64,000 nucleotides of DNA from Odobenus rosmarus divergens (GCF_000321225.1 NW_004450458.1:2544174-2608173); one strand, 5' to 3'; shown: positions 12,216 to 25,062, counted from the stretch's first letter. The notes: generated by a model from the sequence alone, not told the origin. A program made the numbers and translations.

Positions 12216-13112
12216 CTATAGTACCTGTATCTAAAAAATGGTTTGTATCCACACTATATGAGAATTTTTACAATTCACTAGTAAGAAGTAAGACAACTCA
12301 CTTTTTAAAAAATTACAATACTTGGAAGTTTCATAAAAGGATATATGAATGCCCAGTTAGTTCATAAGGAATCTTTTAGTCATCAGGAAGTGCAAATTAA
12401 AACTGTGTGTTACCACTTCATGATGACTAATATGCTAAAATTAAAAGAAAATAACACCAAGTGTTGATTTGACTTGGAGGAAACTTTCATACATTGCTGG
12501 TAAGAGTATAAAATGGTACAATCGCTTTGGAAAACTAGCAGTTTTTTGTTAAATGAAATAAACATTTATCAAAGACACGGTGATTCCACTCCTATGTATG
12601 TACCAGATAAAAATGAAAACATGTCCACAAAGAGACTGCAACATGAGTGTTCATAGCAGCTCACTCACAACAGTCAAAAATTTGAAACATGCAAATATCC
12701 ATCATTAGATGAATTAATAAATAAATTGCAGTATAGTCACACAAAATGGCTTATTACTCCGTAACTAAAAAGTGATAAATATCAAAATACTGTTCTGGGT
12801 GGAAGAAAACAGACACAAAAGAGTAAATACTGTATTATTCCACATGTATGAAATTTTGTAACAGGATTCTAATTTGTAGAGGTAGAAATCAGATTAAGTG
12901 GTTGCCAGTGGTTGCCAGGAGTGAGTGTGTGTGTCTGTGTGTGTATGCTGGGGGCGGGGGATCAAGTGCAAAAATATGGGAGCATTTCAGGGGGTGATGC
13001 TAAATGCTTTATATTTTACTTGTGGTGCATATGTTTGTCAAAACTCATCAAATTAGAATATGTACATTTTATCATGTATAAATTATCACTCAGCCCTTTG
13101 ATTTTAAAAGTA
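12216..13112 (+). mobile_element. old L1 3' end (L1ME type), sense
   Basis: It contains the late ORF2 block (gcaaatatccatcattagat) and a typical old L1 3' UTR with ggttgccaggagtgagtg, a G-rich ggggcggggg stretch, and a tail around tatcatgtataaattatcac. A short imperfect GT repeat lies at about 12921-12947. Confidence 0.7.
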
Positions 13113-13284
13113 ATAATATTGGATTCAGATATTCTGGATTTAGCTAGGGAGAATACAGAGTGTGTGGCAGCAAAGTTGCCAATAACATCATCATCTCATT
13201 CAAGTGTTAAAAGTCTGTAAGGAGTAGGGTGGTCCTTGCCCATTAATTTTTTCTAAAAGTTTTTTTATTTTTATTTTTAAAATC

Positions 13285-13500
13285 TTTTACTTAAATTCAA
13301 TTTAGTTAACATATTATTAGTTTCAGGGGTAGACTTTAGTGATTCATCAGTTGTATACAACACCCAGTGCTCATTACATCAAGTGTCCAGTTACCCCATC
13401 CCCCCACCCATTACCCCTCCAGCAATCCTCAGTTTGTTTCCTAGAGTTAAGAATCTCTTATGGTTTGCCTTCCTCTCTGTTTTTATCTTATTTTATTTGC
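13285..13500 (-). mobile_element. carnivoran L1 3' end, antisense
   Basis: The order tagttaacatattattagtt, cagtgctcattacatcaagt, ccatccccccacccattacc, ccctcagt-like text and ctcttatggtttgccttcct is the antisense 3' UTR of carnivoran L1. Confidence 0.85.
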
Positions 13501-14419
13501 CTTTTACCATAAACATAGCATGCAGAGTTAGAGTGATGAGGTGAGTACCTCTATGAAGGGAGTCTGTGGTGAGCCATCATTCCTCCCTTGGTCTTACTAG
13601 CACTCCGACCTCCAGTCTGAAATCACTGGTTCATATGCTTGTCTGGTCTAGTAATAATAATAATAAAAAAATGTTTTCAATATCTCTTAAAGGCTTTACC
13701 CTGCTTGCAGGTTCCTTCAGGCTGGCCCTAAATATTGAGAAGGGAAGGCAGAACTTGAGTACATTCTTTTCTGAGTATTATTCTTCTACCCCTTCTCTAC
13801 ATCTTGCAAATCATGGTTATTGACTCCTTCAGGATCTTATCAGGGGCAGGCCAGGGCTGGATGGGCAGAGGAGAGTTTATTTCTCTGGTGTTGTCAAATG
13901 GTAGAAGTTGTTAGGTTTTTTAAAAGCTGACCTCTTCTTTCATGGCACACTTTTATGCTTTCTTTGGACATACACTTTCATATCTTTCCCTTTGCCAGGG
14001 ATCTCTCACTTTGTGCTGGTTTTTTACCACTCCTTTATTAGAGCCAGACACTTTGTGGTACCCTTCTAACGTGGTCCTTTTTGTATATGCCTACTTTTGT
14101 ATATGTACTACAGAGAAAGAAAGAAAGTAAGCATAATTGAATGGAGAACATACATTAAGGAAGGAAGGGCCAAGAGAAATGAACATCATCCCAAGTGAAT
14201 CAGCAACACAAAGAAAAGGAAAGGAGGAAGTAGAAAAACAAAGTGAATAAAAAAGAAATAAAATATAACATATATATTTCTAATAATATAATTAAATAAA
14301 ACATAAATAAATAAAACATATAATATTTCTAATAATATGATAATTCCCCCAGTAAAAAATACTGTCAAACTGAGTTAGAAAGAAAACCCACAGCTTACAA
14401 TAAACATGCTTAAAGAAAT
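13501..14419. other. no gene recognised; AT-rich with short repeats
   Basis: Short plus-strand frames (13566-13823 and 13942-14130) show no domain. A (AAT)n run is near 13650. Near 14270-14340 the phrase atttctaataatat occurs twice in AT-rich text. Nothing else can be supported. Confidence 0.45.
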
Positions 14420-15480
14420 GTTGAACACCTATGAATGAACCGATACCAGAAAATTAAAACAAAAATAAAGCTGTCCCAGGAAGCAATGTCCACATCAGAC
14501 AAGTTGGCATTTAAGGTTGAATAAGATCTAAGCAGTAAGAGAAGAACATTTTATAATGAGAAAAGGTATAATTTATGAAAAAAACATAATATGACACAAC
14601 TTATATGTATCAAATAACACAACAGCTGAATATAAAGCCTAACCTAAACTTGTTAGGTTTTATACATGTGACAGACATATACAAAATGCAACAATAGAGG
14701 CCATTCTCTATGATCATAATCTAAGAATATTATAAATTAATAATTCAAAGATGATCTACTGGTGGCAAGGATTTAGAAAAATAGATTTTTAATAAATTGC
14801 TAATGAAAATATACATATAAATTTTATTTACATATTTTATATATATGCAATTGTATAAATATATATAAATATCTATATAAGTTTTTTGGAAAGCAACCCA
14901 ACAACACCTATTAACATTTAAAATATGTCAACTCATTGACCAGCAATCTCATCCTAGAAACCCATCCACAGGAATAAAAGCACTAGTATGGATGGGTACA
15001 AGTACATGGATTTTATTGTAGCATTTTTTTTTGATAAGAATATAAAAATGAAGAAAAATGAATGTCATCAGTAGGGAATGATCAAGTAAGTCATGCTACA
15101 TTTGCAGTATAATATACTATACAGCCATTCAACATAATAAATTAGAGCTATATTTATTGACTCAAAGGAAATTCCATCAGATACTGTTGAGCAAAAAAGG
15201 GTATAGGCAAGTATATGCAATATATAGTTTCCTTTTTGTATAACGGTGAAAAATAGCTCTATCAATGTGTGTGTCCCGATGCTCACATATGTGTGTGCAT
15301 GTATATATTTGGTTAAATGAGCATGGAGAAAATAGAATGGGTTATGGGGAGCAGGTGGACTAGAGAGGTGTTAGGCGAATGTGGATGGAAGATAAGAAGG
15401 GGGATCGAGGGCAAAATTCATTTTAAGTAAAATATAGTTAGGTGTGTATTTTATGACTCAGAGACGACCATGATTTCTTA
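14420..15480 (+). mobile_element. ancient L1 fragment (L1M type), sense, low similarity
   Basis: Degraded ORF2-like blocks appear: accagcaatctcatcctaga with hccaggaataaaag-type text after it, then atactatacagccattcaac, which is the late ORF2 'ends with a tail' pattern. Divergence is high and the exact ends are uncertain. Confidence 0.5.
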
Positions 15481-16059
15481 TTATATGAGAAAAAACTGTT
15501 ATGAACCAAAGTATAGGCATAATTCTGTTTCAGTTAAAAGTCACTGCTTATCTGTGTCTGTGTATTTGTCTATCTATTTGCCTTCTATGTGCATTTGGGA
15601 GAGCGAAGAAAGTTGAAGTCAGGTTTATGGTTGAAAAGAGGAACGAATGGCTATAAAATCTTAAGGTCAAAGAGAAAATGGTAAATGATTAGCTGTGAGT
15701 CACAGTAGGGAAGGAAAACTCATAGAGGAGATTTTTGAGTCTGGGTGGCTTGGCAAAATAGTGAAAAGGAATAGGAAATAAGGGGAAGGAGTCCTTTAAG
15801 AGGAACGAAGTTTGGTTTTATTTTCATGTCTAGCCCTGGGGTGTTAGGAGGACTTCCAGTGTCATTGAATGGTGGTGGGGGAAGTATGAAAGAAAATCAT
15901 GGAATAACATCATGAGTCGCTTATTTACTTATAGTTTGTTTCTGTACACTTCATTTGACTATCTACTGTGGACAAGTTTTGTAAGCCTTTAAGCAAAAAG
16001 AGAAACAATAAAGGAAAAACACTCATACTCATGATTATATAAGACTGAAAACCACATCT
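15481..16059. other. no feature seen
   Basis: Unique sequence with no repeat or gene that I can name, apart from an (AC)n run starting at about 16062 at its right edge. Confidence 0.45.
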
Positions 16060-16084
16060 TACACACACACACACACACCTCAAA

Positions 16085-16860
16085 GAAATTAGAAGGCAAA
16101 CTGCAAACAGAAAAATATTTTGAGCCTGTGTGCCAGGCAAACAGTTAACTTCTTTGATATGGAAAGATAAAAAATCTTAAAGAAAATGTTAAATATTCCA
16201 ACTGAAAAAAATTGGGGAAATGGCAACTTACAACATAAAAAGCATATGTGCTCAACAAACATAAAAGTGTTCAGATATTTAGAATTACAGGATTGCAAAT
16301 TAAAATAACTATGAAATGTTATAATTTTGTCTACCAAGGAGGCCAAACTGAAAAATACAATGACAGTCAGTTTTGGCAAGAATGTGGGTAAACTGGATAC
16401 TCTCATACATTGCTGACTGCAAATTGAATTTTGGTAGTTCTTTGTGTGACTCTTTAAGTGTTTGATTTAATATTCCTGATCTTAGATATTCATTTGTGAA
16501 AATAAGCACAGATAAATACTAAGATTTTTTTTTGTGAAATTGTTCAGTATGATGTAAATATCCAAACAAAGGGGGCTGGTTAAGTAAAAACAAATGATAT
16601 ACTGTGGCACAGTGATTAAAAATCAGACTTTGAGGAATATTTAATAATGAGACAATATAAGTGTAAAAAAGGATGAGAACTACATATACAGTATGATCAT
16701 AATTTGATAAGAATTATATTAAGTACATATGTATATAATATATAATTGTTACATAAGGTATATAATTAGATGAAGTGTACATTAATAATTATCTAATATA
16801 TATGTATTTACTATATACATTTTTATAAATAAGAAGGTAGGTTTTAGACCAGAGAACATT
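16085..16860 (+). mobile_element. ancient L1 3' end (L1ME/M4 type), sense
   Basis: It reads as diverged late ORF2 and 3' UTR: ttggcaagaatgtgggtaaa, atacattgctgactgcaaat, then aaatatccaaacaaaggggg and ggctggttaagt, typical of old L1 3' regions. The last part is AT-rich. Confidence 0.6.
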
Positions 16861-16994
16861 TTACATAAGAACAAAGAAAATGTTAAGGACTTTTAGAAGA
16901 CTACCTCTTTGGTTGGGACTTTATTACCTAGACACACACGGCATTACTATGTTTTAAGATAAAGCAATATAAATTTCATTATGTCAGAGATTGT

Positions 16995-17463
16995 TCCTGG
17001 TAGGCAGGATTTCTAACATGGTTTCCCAAAGAAGTCCAAGCACCCATCCCCAGAAACTGTACACACCATGAGAGAGCTATTTTGGGTGCACCTAATCTAA
17101 TCACATGAGCCTTTAAAGGATAGAACTTTCTCAGGCTGGTAAGCAGAAGAGAAGGCAGAAGGAAAAGTTGGAGAGATTCAAAGCATCAGGATGCATCCTG
17201 TGGTCGTTGGCTTGAAGGAGACTGCAAGGAAAGCGTGAGAAGGAAATGAATTCTGCCAACAACCAGCAAGCCTGGAAGAGGATCCCAGGACCCAGATGAG
17301 AATTGCAGCCCTGACTGATACATTGACTTGGGACTGGTAAGACTTGAAAAAGAAGAACCAGCTGGGTCACGTTTGCCTAGACTTCTGACCTGCAAAATAC
17401 TTAAATGAATATTAAGTCGCTGAGTTGGTGGAGATGTGTTCCAGCAGCAATAAAAAATGAATA
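16995..17463 (+). mobile_element. MLT1-type LTR (ERVL-MaLR), sense
   Basis: It matches the layout of MLT1 solo LTRs: tggtaggcaggatttctaac near the start, ctaatctaatcacatgagcc, a middle with gcagaagagaaggcagaagg, and the 3' end cagcaataaaaaatgaatat. It is a long-dead retroviral-like LTR with no internal genes. Confidence 0.7.
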
Positions 17464-17524
17464 TATTGCTCAATGTTTAAAAAGTATGTATGAGTAGAAA
17501 ATGGGGTATGGTTCTTACATAAGA

Positions 17525-17690
17525 TGTAAAAGAAGGATTAAATGCATGGGCTTTGAGGTCAAATAGAACTGGGCCTAAATTTCAGATTTTTTCTGGTTAG
17601 CTGTCTAATTTGTGCAAGTTCTTTGATCTTTCCGAGTCCCAGTTTCCAAGTCTGTCAAATGAGGTAATGACAGCTCTTTTAACAGTTTGT
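17525..17690 (-). mobile_element. MIR SINE, antisense
   Basis: It has the antisense MIR order: atgggctttgaggtcaaata, tgtgcaagttctttgatctt, cagtttccaagtctgtcaaa and tgaggtaatgacag. Confidence 0.65.
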
Positions 17691-18433
17691 TTTGTGTGAG
17701 TGTGTGTGTGTAGTAAACAATATAATACATATGAAGTTTGCTAAAACACTAAAAATTCATTCTATTATTATTTCATATTTGTTATTCCAGTCACGTTATG
17801 CACTGAGAATTTAAATTTTAAGTCTTTTAAAAGGAGGCATATTTAACATGCAATTCCACTTCCTTCCCTTCTCTCTTTCTTATCTTGATTTTGACCATAT
17901 CAACCTCACTATCAGTGAATTCTGTTTTAGACTCAAGGAAGCGCTTTTAACAGTCTACAGGACTCTCATCTCAATAGATTAAAGTGCCGGGCTTCTCACA
18001 CAAGGGGCACCTGACCCATCGGACTCTCCCCGAAGAAGGACATTTGTTGGTATCCGCCTTCAGTTCTGCACCGTGGACTGGGAGCAGAGTCAGAAAATAC
18101 AATGAAACTGTTGCTACTCAAAATGCATGAGCCACATAGACCCTGACTAGGGAGAAGAGGGTGGCTGGTTTTCTAAAGCATGCAGACATGGAGACCATGT
18201 CCTAAAACTTTTACACTATGGAAATCTCATTTAAAAAAATGTCCACAAGAGCAATTCCAAAGGGCTAGGGGATGATCATATTTAATCCGTGGACGACAGA
18301 GTGGGAAAAGAGGACCAGCAGCAAGACTTTGGCTGCTTATGGTATATGATAGATGTATACTTAAAAAAAAGAAAAGATGTTGGGTCAACCTTATGAGATT
18401 GATTAACTGATTAAGTTATAATTTAACAGTACT
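17691..18433. other. unique sequence, no feature seen
   Basis: Contains a short GT run (17697-17711). Between 17900 and 18130 it is somewhat richer in CpG (gtgccgggcttctcac and ctccccgaag), but I could not find a well-framed exon there. Confidence 0.45.
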
Positions 18434-18613
18434 GGGGCGTTGAGTGGCTCAGTCAGTTAAGAATCTGCCCTTGGCTGAGGTCGTGGTCCCAGGGTCCTGC
18501 TCAGTGGGGAGCTTGCTTCTCCCTCTCCCTCTGCCCCTCCCCTTGCTTGTGCTCTCTAGCTCTCTCTCACAAAACAAACAAACAAAACAAAAAACAAAAA
18601 ACAAAAAAAAACC
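18434..18613 (+). mobile_element. carnivoran SINE, sense, internally shortened
   Basis: It opens ggggcgttgagtggctcag and has ctgctcagtggggagcttgc and a long A/C-rich tail. Part of the tRNA-like region between the initial head and ctgctcag is missing compared with other copies. The flanking duplication cagtactg/cagtattg is imperfect. Confidence 0.9.
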
Positions 18614-18735
18614 AGTATTGAAGGTACACTATTTTAGGCCCCGTGTTAGACACTGCAGAAGAAACAAGATGAACAAGACATATTGTCTGCAAAGAGATTT
18701 TTTTTTTGTTTTTGCAAAGAGTTTTTGATCTAGAG

Positions 18736-18949
18736 CAGTGGTTCTCAACTGCAGATGTCTTGTCCCCCAGGGGACATTTGACAATGCCTGGAGACATTTT
18801 TGCTTGTCAAAAATGTGGAGAGGGGTGGAGAGGTGGAAGCTATTGCTGGCATCTAGTGGGTAGAGGCCAGAAATGCTGCTAAACATTTTACAAAACACGG
18901 CAGCCCCCATAACAAAGAATTATCCAATCCAAAATATCAATAGTGCTGA
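18736..18949 (+). mobile_element. MER5A (hAT-Charlie) DNA transposon
   Basis: Near-complete MER5A: cagtggttctcaactgcaga, cccccaggggacatttgaca, tggcatctagtgggtagagg, atgctgctaaacatttt and aacaaagaattatccaatcc. It is a non-autonomous fossil. Confidence 0.9.
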
Positions 18950-19403
18950 GACTGATATAAAATAAATCATGGACGATATGGAAAAGATAGCTCAGGTGGA
19001 AAATACTGGGCACTGACAGAGAACAGAATCTTCTAGTTTCAAGGTATTGAAACATTGGTATGAGATGCAGAGGAGTTTCTTTGAAAACTCGATCCCAGAA
19101 AAATAGCTGATAATGGAGAATCCTACCCAGATGTGGGTAGGAAAGCAGATCAGACACAGCTGCTGCTTGTAAATTGCATCCATGTGGCGTGGCCATTGGT
19201 AGAGTTCTACTTGAAGTTCATGTACTGACTGAATTAAAATTGTGGAGGATAGAACACCTTAAAGTCTCCTTCTTACAATTCTTTATTTTACCCCCATTTG
19301 TCAGGCTTTATATAAACGCTTAGATTACAGTAGTATAAGCTTACATATCCTCTGAAGTGAAAATCTGTAATATATTTTTTCCACCTTTTGTTTTTAACCC
19401 TAG
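18950..19403. other. probable intron upstream of candidate exon 1
   Basis: No repeat is recognised. The last 30 bases form a clear polypyrimidine tract leading to the acceptor ccctag at 19398-19403. Confidence 0.45.
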
Positions 19404-19486
19404 GAAGCATTTCTAATAAAATTGGTCCCTGCCCTATGGACTGTGATCTCAATCTCTTAAAAGAAGACCACGAATTACACAAGAAG
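19404..19486 (+). CDS. candidate internal exon 1 of an unidentified gene
   Basis: This 83-base segment is preceded by a long pyrimidine tract ending in ccctag and followed by the strong donor gtaaga. After two leading bases that complete a codon from an upstream exon, it reads 27 codons without a stop, beginning SISNKIGPCPMDCDL and ending DHELHKK. It therefore starts after one base of a split codon and ends exactly at a codon boundary. The next candidate exon at 31093 begins at a codon boundary, so the two join in frame. The peptide has two cysteines (CPMDC) and a charged, lysine-rich end. No domain is recognisable. No upstream exon was found in the window. The alternative is a chance acceptor-donor pair, but both sites are near consensus and the segment is free of repeats. 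Gene identity is unknown. Confidence 0.5.
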
Positions 19487-20121
19487 GTAAGATGAAAGCT
19501 GTAGACGTTGGCTTTGGAAAGACCATGAAAACAGTAGCCCCTGATTATTAACTATGATTTCTTAAAATATATTTACAGGTAGAAAGTAATTTGGTCTTCA
19601 AAGCAGGTTTTGAAGTGTGGGACATGCTAAAGCAGCTGACGTTTGTGAAATCAGTAATGCCAATAAATTTTTATTACATCCGAATCAGACTTCTTTAAGC
19701 TGTTGAAGACTTTAGTTAAATTAATCAGTCTACAAGACTCTTTCCAGCTTGGGCAGGGTGATTAGAAAATGTGCTGATTGTACTGTGCTGTATTTGGCAT
19801 GATCACGGCTGCCATGAAGTCTGTCCAGAAACTATCTTGATAAATTTATATAAATTACATATCCTGGCTTTTCAAATGTTGGCTAAGTTAATTTTACCGG
19901 CATTACTGGACCCAGTTTTTAGATATTCAGCCATTTTCAAAATCCATATCTACGCAGAGCAAGTGACTTTGGGTTTTAAGTATTCAGAAAATTTGGCCTA
20001 GCGAGAAAGTTGAAGCGAAAGGATTGTCCTCCAGTCCCTGCTTTTTCCCATACAAATTACTTGAATCATTAATTTTCCACTTTCCTGACTAAATAAATAT
20101 AGGTATATAGAACTAACTTTT
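19487..20121. other. probable intron downstream of candidate exon 1
   Basis: Starts with the donor gtaaga. No repeat or gene is recognised in the rest; the 76-codon frame at 19771-20001 has no recognisable domain. Confidence 0.45.
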
Positions 20122-20317
20122 TCTTAAGATTTTTTTTTTATTTATTTGTGAGAGAGAGAGCGAGAGCAATAGCACAAGAAGGGGTGGGGGAGGGCAGAGA
20201 GAGAAGCAGACTCCCTGCTGAGCAGGGAGCCTGACATGGGGCTCGATCTCAGGACCCTGGGACCATGACCTAAGCCAAAGGTAGGCACTTAACTGACTGA
20301 GCCACCCAGGCGCCCCT
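20122..20317 (-). mobile_element. carnivoran SINE, antisense
   Basis: A T-rich start, gagagagagag, cctgctgagcagggagcc and the head gagccacccaggcgcccc. It is flanked by the near-perfect duplication agaactaactttt/agaaccaacattt. Confidence 0.95.
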
Positions 20318-20529
20318 AGAACCAACATTTTGCCTTACACTCAAGACAGACTTTAAAGTCAGTCTTGTTTTCATCTCTAAATAGTGGGCCACCATCTAAT
20401 CAAATAAATGACTAAGTTTTTAATGTCTAGATGACCACTACAGCATTCAAAATTGCTATGTTTCTATCACAGTTTATATTAAAAAAGGAAACTTAGGAAT
20501 CAAAACTTTAGTGAAATTTGTACCGATGA

Positions 20530-20780
20530 CGCTTGAACTCAGTATTTACTGAGTGCTTGGATATGACTAGGTTCCAGGAAATGTTCTCAGTCCTCTGCAT
20601 CAAATAACTCGTCTCGTTCTCATAGCCAACTAATGGGACAGATACTACCATTATCATCATTTTCCCTATTTTACAGGGGACACAAATAAGACGTGGGAGA
20701 TAGAATGAGTTAGCCAAGATAACGTTGCTAATAAGTGCATAGCTGGGCTTTGCATCCAGACTGTTTCTGGACTCCATATT
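20530..20780 (+). mobile_element. MIR SINE, sense
   Basis: It contains ttactgagtgcttggatatg, attatcatcattttccctat with tttacagggga, and agctgggctttgcatccaga, in MIR order. Confidence 0.75.
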
Positions 20781-20983
20781 TGTATTCATCGTGAAATAAT
20801 ACTTCAAAATAGTTGCGAATTATTTTCTCCTTTTAGCTAGGTATACATCGTGTCCTACTTCTTGGGTCGTATACCTTAATTTAAGGGCTAGGATAAGGAA
20901 ACAAAGAACAACTTGCTAGGAAGGGAAAGGGAAAAAGCTCATGTCCTTTTACATATTACATATTAAGTACTATTATGTATTTT

Positions 20984-21191
20984 TTTAAAAAAGATGTATT
21001 TATTTATTTATTTTAGAGAGAGGGAAAGAGTATAAGCAGGGGGAGGGGCAGAGGAAGAGGGAGAGAATCCTCAAGCAGATTCCCACTGAGCACGGATCCC
21101 AATGTAGGGCTCGATCTCACGACCCTGAGATCATGACCTGAGCCGAAATTAAGAGTCAGAGGTTTAACTGACTGGGCCACCCAGGCATCCC
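20984..21191 (-). mobile_element. carnivoran SINE, antisense
   Basis: It runs from a T/A-rich start through gggggaggggcagagg to ctgggccacccaggcatccc. The duplicated target tattatgtatttt/tattacgtatttt is slightly diverged. Confidence 0.95.
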
Positions 21192-21455
21192 ATGTATTAC
21201 GTATTTTATGTATACTCTTTGGGACACTGAAGAAAAGGTATACACATGAGACTCCCAGGATATTGTGGATCTAATATTAGTCTTCTAAGTACCTTTGTGA
21301 ATTTTCATACTAATTGTTGAATTTAAACTTTGGAATTAGAAAAAAGGCTTAAACAGGTAAGGTGAGAAAGAATACAATCATCCAGAAGAGCTAAAATTCT
21401 TCCCTGTATTTTCTGGGTTGACATGTTCAATTAAGGAATTCTTTTTCACTTTATT

Positions 21456-21660
21456 TTTTTTTTAAGATTTTTATTTATTTATTTGACAGAGAGAGAGAGA
21501 GAGAGACAGCGACAGAGGGAACACAAGCAGGGGGAGTGGGAGAGGGAGAAGCAGGCTTCCCACCGAGCAGGGAGCCCAATGCAGGGCTCCATCCCAGGAC
21601 CCTGGGACCATGACCTGAGCTGAACGCAGATGGCTAAGGACTAAGCCACCCAGGCGCCCC
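21456..21660 (-). mobile_element. carnivoran SINE, antisense
   Basis: A poly-T start, gagagagagagagagag, the middle agcaggcttcccaccgagca and the end agccacccaggcgcccc. The flanking duplication (ctttttcactttattttt and ctttttcaccttattttt) differs by one base. Confidence 0.95.
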
Positions 21661-23309
21661 TCTTTTTCACCTTATTTTTAATATTATATTTCAAAATTGT
21701 GAGTCAATTGCTTGGGATATTATGCTCTCCCCTGTGGGTTAGCCACTTTGGGAAGGTGTCTTAACTGAATAGCTTCAGGAAGAAACTTGTTCTTGTCAGG
21801 AATGTGTCTCAGTTAAGTCAGTGGTGTGAAAAGAGAGACAGCACACACCCATCACCCAGAATCAAGTGACTGAATGCTGTGGACCAGAGCAGTTATACCA
21901 CCTACTAAACCTCAATCTAAGACTCTTGACTCCAACTTAAGAGTTTTCCTTTTCCCCTCATCTTGGCATGCTTACTGGAGATTAATTTGGATATTCCATT
22001 GATATGAAAGAGCTAACCTAGGCAGTTTCCAGGGTGGCTGTGGGCAAATGAGGTTAACGTTCAACTTCACAAGGCATGCATCAGTTTTCCAAATAACACA
22101 TGACCAGAGAACATTCGAAATTTGTGGTTCCAAGAGGCCAGAAATGCTAGCTCTCCTCCAGAGGGCAGAAAGAGAAACCTGGTGGTGGTGGTGGGGGGGG
22201 TTGTTACTCAATTTAGAGGTCTCTCTAGGTAAATTCTAGGCAGCCAGGGATACCTTATTTCTTCCTGGGCATTGCTAATGGAAAGCCTATCTTGACAAAT
22301 TCTCTGGTACACATATCATATATGAATTCAAGAAAGAGGAAAGAGTATTCTTGCTGGATGGCCTCAGGATTTAGGGTGGTTGAATTTGGAGCTATGATTT
22401 TTTTTTTTTTTTGGATGCTAATAACAGCATAGATGGGATTGAACATGATGTCATGTTTGTTTGCTTTGATATTTCAGATGCACCTGGTGTTTGTTGTTGT
22501 TATCTCTGACTTATAGTTCTGTATCTTATGAACACAAGCCTCTTAGCAGAGTGCCTCTACCCCAAACCTTCCTCCGCTGCCTTTTTAAAAAAATGGTGTA
22601 TCTCGTGGAGCAGGCATTAAAGCGTCCACCACTGCTCCCTTCTGATCTCCCCAGGGCAGTTCAAACACATTTGTAATCCTCAGGATTCATCCTTTTATTC
22701 ACTATTTCCTTTTTCTAAGGCTCTCTCCTTTGATGAAACAATCCCCTTGCTCTTCATCTGGCCAGATGGGCAGATGAACAGTGCTCCTCAGAGCCACGCA
22801 CAAAGACCCTGTAAGGAGTTTGGGGAAAAATGCTGCCACTAAGTGGAGTTCTGTTGTGCTAATGCTTTTCCAATGCACTGGTATCACTGGCCTGTGAACT
22901 TCAAGCTCCTTTCTCCACCCAAAGACTTACCTTCTCATCCGTCCCGTCATAGACACCCTTCTCCACTAGCTGATTGGGCCATGAAAGGAATTCTGGGGAA
23001 GGAGCAAAACCTCTGAACACGGAGATAGGGACCCTGGGCTTTGCTTCCTATCCTATAATGCAATTTAATGAGCTTATCATGTCAAGAGTTGGACAACTTT
23101 GAGATTTAATATAAATCTTCCTATAATATTTTCTACTTAACTGCTTCATCGTAATGCTGTAATAAAAGCAAAAGAAAGGATGTGAAGTGTTCCATTGATT
23201 GCCTGGGCTCTGTAGTGCATTGTGCCAGATATTGCTTATATCCTTAATATTCTAAAGTATTTTAAGTGCTCTCCGCCCCATACCCTGAAGAATTTTATAG
23301 TTATTATCG
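21661..23309. other. unique sequence, no feature supported
   Basis: No gene or named repeat was recognised. Short frames at 22048-22239, 22491-22676 and 22702-22887 are not supported by splice sites or protein character. A run of T (22399-22412) and a G-run (22192-22200) are present. Confidence 0.5.
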
Positions 23310-23495
23310 CCACAGATTCTTGTCTCCACAAGAATCCTGTGATCTATGTAGCACAAATACTATCTCCATTTTTCAGGTTAAAAAGCTTAAGCTCATGAAC
23401 TTTAAATAATCTAAGTTTCCAAAAAAGTGAGAAGACTTGAATGTGTGTCTTCTGACCATCACTTGTCGACCCGTTTCACTACAACACCATGCACT
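23310..23495 (+). mobile_element. MIR SINE, sense, diverged
   Basis: Degraded MIR features: acaagaatcctgtgatctat, ctatctccatttttcaggtt, ttaagctcatgaactttaaa and a 3' end near ccatgcactttaat. Confidence 0.55.
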
Positions 23496-23590
23496 TTAAT
23501 TTTTTAAAATTCTTTAGAACACTCTTGGCTGTCATTTTGTGTTGTGTTTGAAAGAATGCTCATTCATTGCTTTCTAAACAATGTTGCATT

Positions 23591-23778
23591 TTTTAAAAAT
23601 TTGATTTATTTATTTGAGAGACGGAGAGAGAGAGAGAAAGCATGAGCTGGGGGGAGGAAAGGAGAGGGAGAAGCTGACTCCACACTGAGCAGGGAGCCAG
23701 ACTCGGGCTTGATCCCAGAATCCTGAGATCATGACCTGAGCCAAAGGCAGACAGCCTATTGAGCCACCCAGGCGCCCC
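23591..23778 (-). mobile_element. carnivoran SINE, antisense
   Basis: It runs from tttaaaaatttgatttattt to gagccacccaggcgcccc. The flanks carry the diverged duplication aaacaatgttgcatt/aaacactgttacatt. Confidence 0.95.
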
Positions 23779-25028
23779 ATAAACACTGTTACATTTGAAT
23801 GGCAATTTCCACAAACCAAATTTTTAGTTCTCAAACTTGAAAATCATATTCTGAATTTCAGCAATTTATATTTCAGTATTTGCTGTTGATTTCTGTGATG
23901 GATTAGGGGATGAGTAGACGTACACAAAATATATGAAATGTGATGTTCCAGAACAAATTTTGCACCACCAATTCTTAAAGTATAGATATTCATACTTCTA
24001 AAGACATTGCTTTTGGAATAATTTCTTTTTAGTGATGATGTTCTTTGGCTTCAGGGTACAGACAGGATCTATTTTCTTTTTCTAATGTTGATGATATCCT
24101 AGTTAAAGCATTATTTCTCAGGTATAGATTCAAGATACAAATCTGTGGTTGGAGACTTGTTTCAGTTCCTCTCTGTGAGTAGGCTCCCAAACCCTGGTTC
24201 TTACTTGGGAATTTCCCTGCCCATACTTACCTCCTTTTTGGATTTAAACGTCTTATTTCTTTGTGCTTTTCCTTCCTTTTGGGGCTCATTCCTTTGGACA
24301 TAAACTAATTTCCATGACTTTCCGTCTTCTAAAACACCTATTTGAAGAGATTTTTATCACATTAACTTAGATATTCTTTGAAGGAAACCCAAAGGTTCAA
24401 AAAATATTTGTTATTTGTAGAATTCATGGTGTTTTTCTTTGTGATTTAGCAACTGGAGATAAAGCTCGTTGTTATTGTAACAGAAGTACTTAATGAAATG
24501 ACCTTTACTAGGTATTTCTTGAATGTCAACTGTGTGGCTATTTCCATGTTAGACACTGTGAAAGACAGAGAGAAATATACTACCTCCCACTTCCACCATG
24601 AATTTAGTTGAACAATCAAGATATATATTCATAGCTTAACCAAATAGAAAGCAATTTAATGCATTCTATCATGAGACACCTATACTTCACCAAACAGGAA
24701 CTTTGGTGGGTAAACCAAATCTATGGTATGGTTCTTAGTGGTGCTTTCAACTTTCTATCAAGGGAAATTGAATAAAGTGTCTAAGCAATTCTTAATGACA
24801 TTCCTTTAAATCTCAAATATAAATGTTACAAAATATGTTTTAAGCAGTTTAGTAAGGTATGCAAATCAATTGTATTTAATTGGGACAATTCAAAACTCAT
24901 ATTTTTTTAAAGCATTTTGTCATTCTTTAACTTAATCAAGCAAGAGTAATAAAAAAATACAGTAAATGATCTTATTAAAAATACAATTATTGACACAGAA
25001 GTTACAGAGGCTAAGATAAGGAAGACCA
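23779..25028. other. unique sequence; possible very old repeat at 24500-24600
   Basis: The segment ctaggtatttcttgaatgtc and actgtgtggc resembles the generic ancient 'population of repeats' motif (mammalian-wide), but is too diverged to name. Nothing else was recognised. Confidence 0.4.
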
Positions 25029-25031
25029 CAT

Positions 25032-25062
<31 letters not shown>

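Noticed and set aside
17900..18130. CpG-bearing stretch as a possible exon upstream of candidate exon 1
   Set aside because: No acceptor-donor pair with an open frame of the needed phase; the best donor (gtatcc) is poor.
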